NCBI GenBank assembly: GCA_047967505.1
Contig: CM106541.1
Length of the DNA: 64,000 bases
Direction: 5' to 3' (one strand)
From: Dipteris shenzhenensis
Taxonomy: Eukaryota > Polypodiophyta > Polypodiopsida > Gleicheniales
Under the pieces are notes generated by a model that searched no databases, was not told the DNA's origin, and worked only from the letters and a program-made list of their open reading frames with translations. This document shows positions 12,121 to 23,404 of this stretch, piece after piece. The stretch's first letter is position 1. Each line of letters starts with the position of its first letter. Both the position numbers and the translations under genes were made by a program.

Positions 12121-12400
12121 CTGCTGGTTCTTCAATCTACAATCTTCTTCCTTGTGTCCCAGTTTCTTGCAATGGTGACACTTTGGTTTGTTCTTCAATC
12201 TGTAGTCACTTTGATAGTAGTGACTGATAGTGACCCATCCTTCCGCAATGGTAGCACTTTATTGATGTTTTACTGAATAGTGCTTGTTCTTCATTATAGT
12301 TGTTGTGTGTTGATGTAGATGTCGATGCCTTTAACTCTCTTTCTTTTTCAAGAAGAGAGGATACACATTCCTCAAACTTTGGATCTGGCAAATTCTTCAA
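12121..12400 (-). pseudogene. gag remnant with two CCHC zinc-knuckle positions
   Basis: On the minus strand the frame ending at 12206 contains LPDPKFEECVSSLLEKE, a serine/threonine linker and CYHCGRMGHYQ, the first half of a CX2CX4HX4C zinc knuckle. A short duplication then shifts the frame. Downstream, at about 12187-12122, a second knuckle CHHCKKLGHKEEDC is complete. Gag packages element RNA, and the knuckles bind nucleic acid. The final cysteine of the first knuckle appears to be replaced by tyrosine even if the shift is ignored. No pol follows, so this is the only coding content of the element. Confidence 0.75.
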
Positions 12401-13852
12401 AGTGTTTGTCAGTGCACTATATCTGTAGGGATGCTTTTAAGGTCAAAAAACTGGTTATTTTTCCTTTTTGGAGCGTGTGCAAATTCCTCCTGGATTGCAA
12501 GTTACGCCTTGTCGATGATTTTGTGAAGAAGAGAAGGCCTTTGCTAATGTGGCACATGGATTCACATGTAGAATTCCATACTGTGCTAAGCAAGGGTTAC
12601 TATGTGCTTAGGTGGCATGATGATGTGGCATTCTTTTGGCCCAAATAGGTTAACCCAAGGTTAAGAAAACATAACCATGGTCCAACTCAATTGAACCCAA
12701 CTATAAACTTAACCAAGTAGCTTACTCACAACCAACCTTATTTGCCACGTGTCCTGTCTGCCACGTGGCCTAAGGTTCAACCTTAGAAAAAACAAAAGGA
12801 AAAGCTTTGCAGTCTGTAGAGGTGCGATGATGATGGAGCTTAGAGGAGTTTGCTGAAGCAATCGGGGCTCGAAGAGACGGTGTCTACACAGCGTATGGAG
12901 GGTGGAAGATGTCTTGTAGAGTCACGTCCTGCACTAAGGTCCCGCTGATGCAGGAGCATCTAAGTGAGCTTGCATCTGTCGATGGAGTCATTTGGCTTGG
13001 CTCAAGTCGTTGGAGCTTGTCATTGGTCAGGAGCTTGGAGGTTGTGGTGGCAAGGCTCTCTTGGAGGGCTAAGAGATTGGTCGTTGGGCTTGTAGTTGTT
13101 CGGTGGACGTCTTGCAAGTAGGGAGCTCGTTTGCTTCATGCATCATTAGAGAGGCTTAGATAAGTGGGGCAGCCTTAGTTGAGGCGATTGAAGCTATTGC
13201 CTGTTGAAGGAGTCACATTGAATGGTTGCTGCATAGGAGAGGTCGATGCAGAGGTTCCGTCGCCCAGTTGGAGTTTGTAGAGCTGTCATTGGCTTCTATT
13301 GATGTGGCGGTTGGAGAGGATGCGCTGAAGGGCTAAAACCTGGCAATGGAGCGACTGTTGAGGTCATGCAAGCATAGCTTGTTGGAGAGCCGTGGTGGCC
13401 GTGCCTTCAGATGGCCATTGCTCGTGGATGGAGTACCAATCGGTCATTCAATGCTATGAGCTTTGGAGAGGTCCAAGGGGTTGCTGCATTAGACAGGACG
13501 GCCAACTAGCTGGCTAGAGCCTATTGTAGGATGGGCTGCAAACTCTCCTCTTTCAAGTCTACTTGCTAGTTGAGGAGCAAGCCTTTCTCGTAGCTCGAGC
13601 TGGCCCTGCAAGGTTGGAGAGGTCGCTTGCTCTGTCTCTTAGGAATCTCTCAAGAAAAGATTACCTCTCAGAAATATCACAGAACTTTCCCTATCGTTCC
13701 TTTCTCACTCGAAGTACAAAGGAAGAAGAACACTCTCTCTCACCATAGATCTTTCAATCTCTCAAGAACGGAATTCTCTCGGGGAAAGAACACTCAAGAA
13801 AAACATGAGAAAAAAAGGTGTGCCTACAACTAATCAAGGAGAGCTAGACCTA

Positions 13853-13865
13853 GGCTCTGATACCA
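13853..13865 (-). promoter_or_regulatory. Primer-binding site (initiator Met tRNA)
   Basis: The reverse complement reads TGGTATCAGAGCC immediately after the 5' LTR (13866-14197). This is the standard plant copia primer site and fixes the element on the minus strand. Confidence 0.92.
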
Positions 13866-14197
13866 TGATAAAGCACATGGACCGAGCTCTCCTATGGATG
13901 CTAATCTATTCTAATGACAATACTAATCTAAGGTGGATGAATCCTAAGCGTGATCATGATCTATAACTCAAGTCAATTAGGTTCCAAGATAGATTAGCTT
14001 GGACTCATAAAGAGAATCTTGAGACAGTGCAAAGTGCTCGATTGATATTACTTCAAATGATCCTCCCTTTTATAGGTGAGGGTACTTACATCCATATGGT
14101 TGCTCACATGTGGGATATCTCCTCCATGCCATGTGGCAACTTGCCCTTTACTCATACCTTTGCTCTACATGTGCTCATGGCACCACAACTCTCAATA
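13866..14197 (-). repeat. 5' LTR of the gag-only element
   Basis: 332 bp, matching 11567-11898 with about a dozen substitutions. In element orientation its first bases are TATTGAG, so the expected TG has mutated to TA. The right-hand TSD GAGAT follows directly at 14198-14202. Confidence 0.93.
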
Positions 14198-14202
14198 GAG
14201 AT

Positions 14203-14866
14203 CCATACACCACACCGTCGGATCAGCACCAAATTTTGCAAGGGTATTAAAACAAGTTTTTTTAATGTGCTTGCAAAGTGTAAGGTGCATCATCTGCTGG
14301 ATGTTACACCGGGGAACAAGAATGCCCTATTTGCATGTGGATGCTATGTATGTGAAGGAAAAATGCACAATGGACATCCGCATCCATACATCCCATTGTT
14401 GGATCAGCACCAAACTTTGCATAGGTCTTAGAAAAATTGGTCTTAATGTCCTTCCAAAGTATCAGGTGGATTGGATACCGTTTGTGCCACCGAGAGCAAG
14501 AATGCACATATTCGCACGTGGATGCTACAGGATATGAAGGAAAAATGTACAACGGACCTCGACATTTGTGTATCCCACCATTAGATCAGCACCAAAATTT
14601 GCAAGGGTCTTAAAACAAGTTGTTGTAATGTCCTTGCAAAGTGCAAAGTGTAAGGTGCATTAGATGTCGGATGTTACATTGGGGAACAAGAATGCCCATA
14701 TTTGCATGTGGATGCTATGTATGTGAATGAAAAATGCACAATGGACATCCACATACGTATATCCCACCGTTGGATCAGCACCAAACTTTGCAAGGGTCTT
14801 AAAAAATTTGATCTTAATGTCCTTCCAAAGTATCAAGTGGATTGGATATCGTTTGTGCCACCGGGA
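14203..14866. repeat. Satellite 1, continuation after the insertion
   Basis: The array resumes inside the interrupted type C monomer, then continues with A (about 14314), B (about 14495) and A (about 14691), ending at CCACCGGG near 14866. The B copy is about 15 bases longer, partly through a small internal duplication of CAAAGTG. Frames across it are accidental. Confidence 0.9.
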
Positions 14867-15194
14867 TGATCCATAAGCTTGGGGTGAGATTTGGCGCATT
14901 TGCTTATTAATCCCTATGGATAAGCTCGTCTTGAATGATTTCTTCTTGACCTCACTACAAAGGTTCTAGGGCTCAGCTATGGTAATGTTTCGACCAAGGA
15001 ATTTCTTTGTACCTAATCAACCCATTGCGCCACATTTTGAGCTTCATGTTGTAATTCTTTTTGGTCAAAAGATAAACTATCAACAAAGGGTAGTAAGTTT
15101 TTTTGGTACTGAATGTCTTGCTCAAGTATTGGATTCTCCCCACCCTCTTCTTCTACCTATCTTGGACTACCGAGAAACCTGGGATGTTCGGATT

Positions 15195-15600
15195 TTAGTC
15201 TTGGTGTAATGACATCTTGGATCCTTCAATTTGATGGAGCATACAAACCTTCGACCAAGGCTGCTAGTGTGGGTGTGAAGCTCATTTCACCGGGGGGTGA
15301 GGTGTATTGTTATAGCAAGTCTGCACCTGCAAGTACTTGCAACCAAGCTGAGTACTTGGCACTCATTTTTGGGCTACAAAAGGCACAATAACATCACATC
15401 AAGCAACTTGAGGTGCGTGGAGATTCTCAACTCGTGTGTGAACAAGTTAGTGGAAGGTGGAAGGTGCAGAGCGAAGGCTTGGTTCCATGACATCAACAAG
15501 CATTGAAACTTTGCAAACAATTTGAAGAGGTAAAAATTCAGCATATCCCTCGAGCTCAAAATTTAGTTGCTGATTGGTGATTATTTGTAAGGAATGCAAA
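15195..15600 (+). pseudogene. Ty3/gypsy-type RNase H remnant
   Basis: Reading with one frame change gives an RNase H of the plant RVT_3 type. A QFDGAYKPSTK block has the first catalytic Asp near 15232, GVKLISPGGEVY and NQAEYLALIFGL supply the catalytic Glu, LEVRGDSQLVCEQV supplies the next Asp, and IPRAQNLVADW closes the domain. Such domains degrade the RNA strand during reverse transcription and occur as the extra RNase H of Tat-clade gypsy elements. Stops and the frame change make it non-functional. From 15600 to 16070 there are scraps such as VGPFKIVYELF that might be an integrase C-terminus, but I cannot be sure. Confidence 0.65.
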
Positions 15601-16109
15601 GGTTGTGGTCATCATGAAACTAAGTGTTGTGCATATTTGATACGAGTTTATCGACTTCAAAACATCATTAAAAAGGTCCTTAAGGACATTGCTCAAAAGA
15701 AGGATGCCAAAACGCACACCCCTTGAAGAAATAGCATGGTGACTACAAGAACTGGAAGAAGTTGAAGGTGATGTGCAAGCTCTCCAACTATTGACATTTG
15801 TCATGGCATTCTTGTTTGCCTTGATGAACAACCTCATGCACCGCCGTGTCTCTAACCCTCGTCTATAAAGATGGATGCAATATCATGCCTCGACCAATAA
15901 GGGTTGGTCCTTTTAAGATTGTCTATGAGCTATTCTATGTTGAAGATTCTTCTCGTATAGCATTTCACAATACACGAGTCACACCCTACCGTGCCTATGT
16001 GTGCTTTGTGTGGTTGTATCTTCACCTGATTTTTAGTTCAAGCTACCTCTTTCCATTGTTTGCCAATAGATAAGCCTCATTTTTCCTCTCTCTTTTCCAT
16101 TTTCCAAGC

Positions 16110-17267
16110 ATGGCTGACATTCCTGTGTTCTGTGGTCGAGTTGAAGAAAATCCAAATGAGTATCTTGTGCCCTTCAAGTGCCATTGTGTTTCTCTCAACT
16201 TTCTCACTGAAGATAGATGGTTGTTGGTTCTTCCCACATTTCTAAAGGGTTTGGCTCAAGTGTGGTATGAGAAGCAGGCTGAGGACATTTGCCAAGTTGG
16301 CCGAGGTTGACAGCAGCTGTGATCGAGTATTTTGGCAAAGAAGATGAGCCAGAGAATGTGTATGTGTAGGTGGCAAATGTGAAGCAGTCAAAAGGTGAGA
16401 TGGCGCATCGATATGTAGATCGAGCGACCATGCTCCTAGACTATTTAATTGCCATGCAGGAGGAAAATGCCGAATTTTGAGCTGGAATGACTTAGCATGT
16501 GTTGGGCTACCTTGTAGCAGGAGCAAGTGATGAATTCCGCCTCAAGCTTAAATGGGAGAATCCAGAGACCATGGTGCTAGCACAAGAGATTGCTTAAAAG
16601 TTTGATAAAGTTCAGTCTGTGACCCCCCTTCAAAGAAGACGATTGTCCCTCCGCGACCCCCTCAATTATGCAATAACAACTTGGGGGGTCCAACTCAGGG
16701 GCATACCCCCATCCCCCATCAGGGATGTATCCACTGCCTCCATCTGAAATGTATGGTCCTCCCTTAAATGCTTACCCTCAATAAGGTGTATATCCTCACC
16801 CTCTACCTAGAAGATTTTCTCAGCCTCACCCACGAGCCCCCCTACTCCCTACTCTCCCGGCCCCTCCTACTAAATAACCCAGAGTCAATGATCTAGCCAA
16901 GGCACTGAATGATCTTCGGCTTGAGATGGTGGGCATCAGAAATCAAGCCAATCGCCCTCCAAGAGAACATGCCAATGTTGTATGCTACGAGTGCCACTAG
17001 AAGGGTCATTATCGCACCGAATGTCCCAATATTCCAAGGGTGGATCTTTTAGGTGAATCAAGCAGCACCGAGGATTCTGACATAGAGGTCCTTGAACTCG
17101 AGAAGAGAAGTCGTACCACCTCGGACCCCTCTCCAAACTGTGGACCAAACCGTGGACCGGGCCGCCCCAGGAAGAAGGTGTCCTTTTCAGAGCCCTCAGA
17201 TGTTGAGATAGCAGACCCACCAATAAAGAAGACTAAAAGATCTCGTAGGAGTAAGTGGTCACCCTGA
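16110..17267 (+). pseudogene. Ty3/gypsy gag remnant
   Basis: The first open segment reads F.GRVEENPNEYLVPFKCHC...TEDRW...LPTFLKGLAQVWYEK, matching the Retrotrans_gag pattern (F.G...E.P..Y...F...L....AQ.W). Frames then break. At 16981-17022 a CYECH*KGHYRTEC zinc knuckle (CX2CX4HX4C) is legible apart from an internal TAG stop. After it an open segment to 17267 is acidic and Arg/Lys-rich and ends in a GRPRKK-type basic patch. No protease follows. Its position after an RNase H fragment is opposite to normal gag-pol order, so two broken elements probably abut. Confidence 0.6.
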
Positions 17268-17451
17268 GTGTGCAAGCAAGAATTCTTCCATTGGTGATGG
17301 AGGCTTGGATGCAATCCTAGCCTTGAAGAAGAGATGTACTTATCCTTTCCTGCAAAGCATATTGTTCCTGGCCAACTACAAGATGAGAGTCAACCTCATA
17401 TTTTTAAAATGTCCTCTATAGGCCCTGCCTTTGGAGTAGATCACATACAAC

Positions 17452-18517
17452 GTGTTAAATAGAATGAGGCATGGGGGAAGTCTTGGTCAAATGTGGGTGC
17501 ATTTTGATCACATACAATGTGTTAAAGGGTGGGCCACTATGGCTGCTCATGTATATGACCCCTATATATGTGAGCTATTGACCATTGCTACATGTGAGTT
17601 TAAAGTACAGAACACAGATGCACAGGTGCAATTTTGGCACATGTTTAATGAGCAAATGTTGCAAAATGGATTTGAGAAACCAGACTTTCGAGGGTTTATA
17701 GCAGATAGTGTTGGTTCAAATTGGTTGGCTGTAAGGACTGTGTACAATGGAGGGCCGAAAAATGGAATGGAGGGAAAGGAGAGAACTTGTATTTTCCATT
17801 GGAAAATGAGTATGGTTGATCACACAAGATGTTGCATTACCTCCCAGTTTCAAAAGGAGCACAAATCATTATGCTGAAGTTCGAGAAATGCAACCACAGA
17901 TGTCGCATCAGATGAATGGAAAAATAGGATTAGAAAGTTTTGGTCTTCTACCCATGTGAAGGAAGGTGAATTGACTATCCTCCAAGTGTGGATGGCCTTT
18001 TGGGACATTCGTGTTAGTCAATGGGGAGGCATGTTGTTAATGCAACATGAAAATGTTGGCTTTGTGCCTACAATGAATCTATCTGAGAACAAGCACTCTA
18101 GCATTAGAGCGGGTCATGGGTTGCAAAAATATGTGTCTCTATACGAAGCTTCTCAGTTTCAGATCTTGCAATGAGTGCTTTACAAAGTGCCCATTATCAT
18201 GCATACATGTTAGGAAAGCACTTTGGGACTAGACCAGATTTGGAGGTTTTGCGAAGACAATTTTTGAGAGTAATTCAAGTAGAGCACAACAAAATAAGGT
18301 TGTGGATTTGATAGAGGTTGTGCTAGAAGAGGCTGGATTGAACTCTCCAGAGTTGAAGAGACCCTTGACTGAACCCTTAACATCAAGAAGAAAGAGGGGT
18401 TCAGGATTGCCTATTGAGGAGCATGAACTAGATAGTCATCGTCCTGAATACATCACAGTGACAACAAATAGAGTGCTTGGTAAAAGAGGAAAGCCAAATA
18501 TAGGAGGTAGTCGATAG
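17452..18517 (+). pseudogene. Transposase-like protein remnant (possibly MULE-related)
   Basis: Three segments in series (17452-17877, 17956-18174 and 18302-18517) seem to be one former protein. The first contains GFIADSVGSNWLAVRTVY and ERTCIFHW. This arrangement (Asp followed by Asn-Trp and a Cys-Phe-His-Trp block) recalls MULE-like DDE transposase cores of seedless plants, but I identify it from memory of the pattern and not from a search. The middle segment has NLSENKHSSIRAG. The last is basic (RRKRG) and could be a tail. Stops at 17875 and 18172 separate the parts. No terminal inverted repeats were found. Confidence 0.4.
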
Positions 18518-18699
18518 AGCGAGCGAGAAAAAGCGAGCAGGCCCAAAAAAGTGAGCGATCTTTTCCACAATCCCTTATAGAGGTAGCCAACATAGCTATG
18601 TGAAATCCACTATTTGGGAAGAATCTCCAAAATGAAACTTAACCTACTTTCCATATTTGGGAGAGTAAAGCAAGTTGATAATATATTATAATTACATTA

Positions 18700-18845
18700 G
18701 GAAGAACTGGTTCTTCTTCATTTCCTGTAATGAACTCCCAATAGCCTTTACCCATAAGGAAATTCGTCATTCTAAACTTCCATGCTTGGAAGTTGTTCTT
18801 GTCAAGCTTTTCAGTGACAATTTGTGAAAGAGAACCAGACGCCAT
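18700..18845 (-). pseudogene. gag N-terminus, copia family 1
   Basis: The reading starts at ATG 18845 (MASGSLSQIV) and continues KLDKNNFQAWKFRMTNF and GKGYWEFITG before the break. It corresponds to the first ~50 residues of gag in the complete copy. No in-frame stop is present within the retained part. Confidence 0.8.
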
Positions 18846-19367
18846 TACAGAACACTGCAAAAAATTATGTCACTGCAAAAAATACAGCTTCTGCCTCACA
18901 CAGGCAAATCTGCAAAACTGATGAAAGTGGTATTTGACCACATAGTCACTTCCTAGTGACGATTTTGCATGAACAGGCAACAAGGATGATTCTGTAACTC
19001 CCAATATCTCTGCGCACAGGCATACGATGCAATTTCTATGGCAACTTTTCATTGACCTGCAGTGTAGTGGTCGCACAACAAAAATAGGGCCTTTTTCTCA
19101 GTGCTTCAGAGAACTTCTGCCTCTAAAACAGGCCCCAAAATGGGCTTGAATCAAAAAAATAAAGTCACCGAGGGCTTCGCCATGGCCACAGCATATATTG
19201 CCCTCTCGCCACACTGTGAAGGGCACTCTTGCACTTTCTAGCTGTGCTACCTGCAGAGATTTGCTCCCAAACTCGAAAAAGGAAAGCAACACTGGTCCTC
19301 TTACCAGGACACTACAAACTTGGTTTGCTTTCTTGAGCTCCTTACCATGAACAAGGCTTTGATACCA

Positions 19368-19719
19368 TGTGAAGATAGTGGGAGAGAGGGAAGGAGTCTC
19401 ACTTGCAGCTTTCTCACATACACAAAGGGGGAATACACACAAAGGTGGAAGCTGAAAATAGTTTTCCTCTTCTTAGTTGTGAAAGCCAAAAGAACTCTAG
19501 TAGAAAGAAATAGAAGAACCCTATATGTGGGTCTCAAACCAAACTCAACTAACTAAGGTGGCATACTAACTGAGCCACGAACTAGAGTACGTAATGATAG
19601 TTGTCATCCAGCTATTATTCATGGGTGGTGTACCAACCGCATCTGCACCTAACAAGTTGGTGACATAAATGCACAACGATCACCCTGGCATATCACGAGT
19701 GGAGCTCAATATCTCAACA
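19368..19719 (-). repeat. 5' LTR, copia family 1 (inverted copy)
   Basis: 352 bp; TG...CA ends and extensive identity to the LTRs at 22509-22861 and 27731-28083. The primer site adjoins it on the left. Confidence 0.9.
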
Positions 19720-19975
19720 CCCTCTCCTCTGCTCCTCCCTCCTGTAGAATATCTCTCCTCCTCCTCCCTCCTATAGCATCTCTCCTCTCCTCTCTTCTAC
19801 AACAACTCCTTCCCTCCCTTCTACACCTGTCACCCTACTCTCCTCCTCTTCCTCTTGCCCTCATCTGCTTCTCCTTCTTCCTCTTCCTTACTACTCTCTT
19901 CCTCTCATTACTCCATCTTTGCCAGCTCTCCCGTACATTTTAGCCTTCATCACTGATACCTCTATTTGAGTACTC

Positions 19976-22508
19976 ATGGCACCATTCGAGGACATATCCA
20001 ACAAGTACCATGTGAACCTACAACTAGAGGCAGAATATGCAAGTACACGTTGTTTGGGATACAATGGAACTCCTCAAAGTGTGCTCCACAGTCTTCAATT
20101 GCAAGGGAAGAAGCATCTTGATCTTTGGGTGGATGGAAACTTGTATCCTTTAGACCCTGCCACCCAAAAGAGTCCTCCTTTTCATACAATGCATGATGTT
20201 GTTCAGTTTGTTGGCAAGGGACATGCTCGATTGCTTGGTTATTGCAATCGATTGAACCATTCTCAGGCATTGGCTATGCAAGCAAGCAAGGTGCAGAGAG
20301 CCCAAGCAGAAGAACTTGCACATTTGGGAAATATTACTATTGTGGCAATGCATAATAGTATGCAGGATCTCCAATTGCAAAACAAAGAACTCAATGACAA
20401 AGCACATGCACTAGACTTGGAGCAACATGAATTGGAAGAATCAATCCAAAAGCTCGCTGAAAGCAAACAAGATTTGGAAAGGTCTATCTATGGCCAAGTT
20501 CAATGTGCTGTGGAGAAGGAACAAGAGAAGTCGATAGAACAAGTACAAAAGTTGAAGGGAACACCTTTGGGACTGAAGGAGAGGAAAAGACAATTGCAAT
20601 CTATGGATGCATTGTCAACCAATAGTGGTGCCCAAAAGAGGAGAATACAGGCTACAAGGTTAGTTCCCCAATTTTTCAATGAAATTTCTTACTCCAAAAT
20701 ATTTGTGGTGTTGCATTGTTTCCACTAAGACTCATTTGTACTCTACTTTAGGAATTTCATGGAGGATGTGATGGGAACAATGGAAATGGATGATAGTGAT
20801 CCTTCATATGCTCTAAGAAGTCTAATAAAGCCAAGTGATGTCATGGAAGTGTTGAAAGACCCTAGACAAAAAGGACAAGTTGCTAGAGAGGTAATGAAGG
20901 ATTTCAAGGGCCTCGTGCAAGCAAAGGAGGTGCTTGGAGCTTGTGATGTTTCTAGTGTAAGTCATGAAGCTTACAACTCTGGTTTTAAAATTTTCAAGTC
21001 TACTATGGAGGAAAAGTATATGATATCTACAATGCCATTGCCAACACCGTGGTCTATAAGGCTTGCACATTAAGAAACAAACCAATGTGCTAGAGAAAAG
21101 CTTAGAGGATACCATTGTGTAAGTGGCACAATGACTTGGAAGAGTAAAAAGAAATCTGGCATCCAAACATTTGAGATGAATGCGTTCAATAATGTTTACG
21201 TGGATGTAGAGAATTTGCAAAGAGCCATGGTCAAAGTCTATGGGATGAGAGAAGAAGGTAACAGAAATTCTCTCTTCCCATTCAACTTTATTTCTTCTCA
21301 TTTCTATATCCTTACTGTATTTCTCTTTCATTGTACAGGTGGCAAGCTAGTATTTGTTATAAAAATGGATGAAGCTCAATTTCATAAAAGAGCACAAGCT
21401 AGAGAGGGTGAGCATTCGTATTAAACAACGCCTTGCATATTGCTCAAGGGGATGAGGAAGTTGAGCAGGGTTTCTCAGTCCAATGTAAGAAGGACATATG
21501 ATATGGTGGCTTGCAGCCTTTGAGACCCCAAAGGAGTGCCACAAGACATTGAAGTGGGTTTTGGAGAGAATCGGCATCCCGTCGTCGATAATTCGAAGAT
21601 AAGAGGCAGGGCAAACATTAATAGTGGATGGGCATGGAATGTTTCAAGTTGAATGGGATCTAGCTAGTGATTTGAAGACCCTCAAGTGCTTGTATGGTTG
21701 TGATATAGGTGCAGATGCAAAATGGACATGCTTGTATTGCACCCACTCTCAGAAGATGCAAAAAGGAAATCCTACAGTGGGAAAATGGAATCCTTTCTTG
21801 CAACCAAAGTGCAGCCCCTACCTCACAAAAAGGATCCTAAGAAGGACCCCATTCTACCAATTCCATTGGAGTGGGTACACGTGTGTACTTTGCATGCTGA
21901 ACTGTGTATACTTGATAAGTTACTCTATCTCCATCTAGCTTATGCTTGGAATTTGAGGCCACAACAAGTATTTGCACAATGCATTGCAAAAGCTAAAGAA
22001 CTACTCTCACTAATGGGAGTTCACAGAGGCAATGTGAAGCTTAAGCAGGACAAGAAACAATCAGGAAAGACACAAAATCTTCCTACTAAAGTGTCCATAG
22101 GTGGAGGAAAGGCAAGGAGGTCCTTGTCCAACCACAATGCTGATAAAGAAAAACATACATTGGCTCAAAGCACCCTAGGTTGGGAGTACTAGAAAGCTTT
22201 GTGTGAGTGCACTACAAATCAAGCTTCACATCTGCAAATCGCTACTTTGAGAGCAAAACTGTGGACAAAGCTTGATGCATTTATAAAGTTGCTTAGACAA
22301 GGTCAAACAAATGAGCTTTATTTATGAGAGATTCAGGATAGCATTGGGAGAATTCATATCATTGATGGTAGAAGCATGGGGGGAGTCACATATTACACAT
22401 TACATGGTAATCCTCTTTAGGTTGAAATTTTGTGCTTTAAACTTGAATCAATTTATGTTTCTAATACAATGTTTTTCTTTACAGCATATGCTTTATGCAT
22501 GTGCACCA
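19976..22508 (+). pseudogene. Four-exon gene of unknown function, 5' part (exons 1-3 and start of exon 4)
   Basis: I do not recognise the protein. Exon 1 (19976-20658, ATG with a G at +4, after a pyrimidine-rich leader) encodes about 228 open residues, with a long Gln/Glu/Lys-rich coiled coil at roughly residues 100-205. Intron 1 (20659-20751), intron 2 (21258-21338) and intron 3 (22407-22484) are 78-93 bp with GT...AG ends, and splicing keeps the frame at the first two. Exon 2 opens FMEDVMGTMEMDDSDPSYAL and then has a frameshift near 21030 and several stops. Exon 3 holds VEWDLASDLKTLKCLYGC, CLYC and WVHVCTLHAELCILDKLLYL, again across frames. Exon 4 starts at 22485 and is cut at 22508 by the copia insertion. 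Exon 1 is intact while the rest is decayed. Confidence 0.6.
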
Positions 22509-22861
22509 TGTTGAGATATCGAGCTCCACTCGCGATATGCCAGGGTGACCGTTGTGTATTTATGTCACCGACTTGTTAGCTGGAGATGCGGTTGGTACAC
22601 CGCCCATGAATAATAGCTGGATGACAGCTATCCTTATCTACTCTAGTTTGTGGCTCAGTTAGTATGCCACCTTAGTTAGTTGAGTTTGATTTGAGACCCA
22701 CATAAAGGGTTCTTCTATTTCTTTGTACAAGAGTTCTTTTGGCTTTCACAACTAAGAAGAGGAAAACTGTTTTCAGCCTCCACCTTTGTGTGTATTCCCC
22801 CAATTGTTCATGTGAGAAAGCCGCAAGTGAGACTCCTTCCCTCTCTCCCACTATCTTCACA
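22509..22861 (+). repeat. 5' LTR, copia family 1
   Basis: TGTTGAGATATCG...CTATCTTCACA, 353 bp. It differs from the 3' LTR by substitutions only (for example GCCAGG/GTCAGG and CCGCCC/CCACCC). Confidence 0.96.
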
Positions 22862-22874
22862 TGGTATCAGAACC
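22862..22874 (+). promoter_or_regulatory. Primer-binding site (initiator Met tRNA)
   Basis: TGGTATCAGAACC directly after the 5' LTR. One base differs from the usual TGGTATCAGAGCC seen in the sibling at 40329. Confidence 0.92.
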
Positions 22875-23404
22875 TTGTTCGTGGTAAGGAGCTCAAGAAA
22901 GCAAGCCAAGTTCATGGTGTCCTGGTAAGAGGACCAGTGTTGCTTTCCTATTTCGAGTTTGGGAGCAAATCTCTGCAGGTAGCACAGCTAGAAGTGCAAG
23001 AGTGCACTGTCTCAGATTGAGACGCCCTTCGCGGTGTGGCGAGAGCGCAGTATATGCTGCGGGAGTGGGCAAAGCCCTTAGTGACGTTATTTTTCTGATT
23101 CGAGGTCATTTCGGGGCCCGTTTTGTAGACGGAAGTTCTCCGCAGGCACTCAGAAAAAGGCCCTGTTTTTGCTGTGCGACCACTATTCTGCGGGTCGATG
23201 AAAAGTTGCCGCAGAAATTGCATCGTATGCCTTTGTGCAGAGATATTGGGAGTTGCAGATTCATGCTTGTTGCCTGTTGATGCAAAATCGTCACTAGGAA
23301 GTGACTGTGTGGTGAAATACCACTTTCGTCAGTTTTGTAGTTCTGCCCGTGTGAGGCAAAAGCTGTGTTTTTTGCAGTGACAGAATATTTTGCAGTGTTC
23401 TGTG

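Larger units (their letters stand above)
11567..14197 (-). mobile_element. Complete non-autonomous copia-type LTR element (gag only), minus strand
   Basis: The element is 2631 bp with 332-bp LTRs at 11567-11898 and 13866-14197, flanked by a perfect 5-bp target duplication GAGAT (11562-11566 and 14198-14202) that matches the satellite sequence at the empty site. In its own orientation the right-hand LTR is the 5' LTR, followed by the primer site TGGTATCAGAGCC (13865-13853). The polypurine tract AAGGGGAGG abuts the other LTR at 11899. The internal 1967 bp encode only a damaged gag with zinc knuckles. There is no room for, or trace of, protease, integrase or RT, so mobility must have been supplied in trans. 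I count 12 LTR differences by eye (about 96% identity). Confidence 0.93.
18698..19719 (-). mobile_element. Copia family 1, truncated inverted copy (5' LTR plus gag start)
   Basis: On the minus strand a 352-bp LTR (19719-19368) starts TGTTGAGAT and is followed by the primer site (TGGTATCAAAGCC, 19367-19355), a leader, and the first gag codons from ATG at 18845. Homology to the full copy at 22509 stops at CTTCCTAATG near 18698, where unrelated AT-rich sequence begins. The rest of the element is missing. It lies head to head with the complete copy across about 2.8 kb. Confidence 0.88.

Noticed and set aside
10268-14866. CRISPR-like regularly spaced repeats
   Set aside because: Whole monomers repeat with no unique spacers, and the sequence is eukaryotic; these are satellite arrays.
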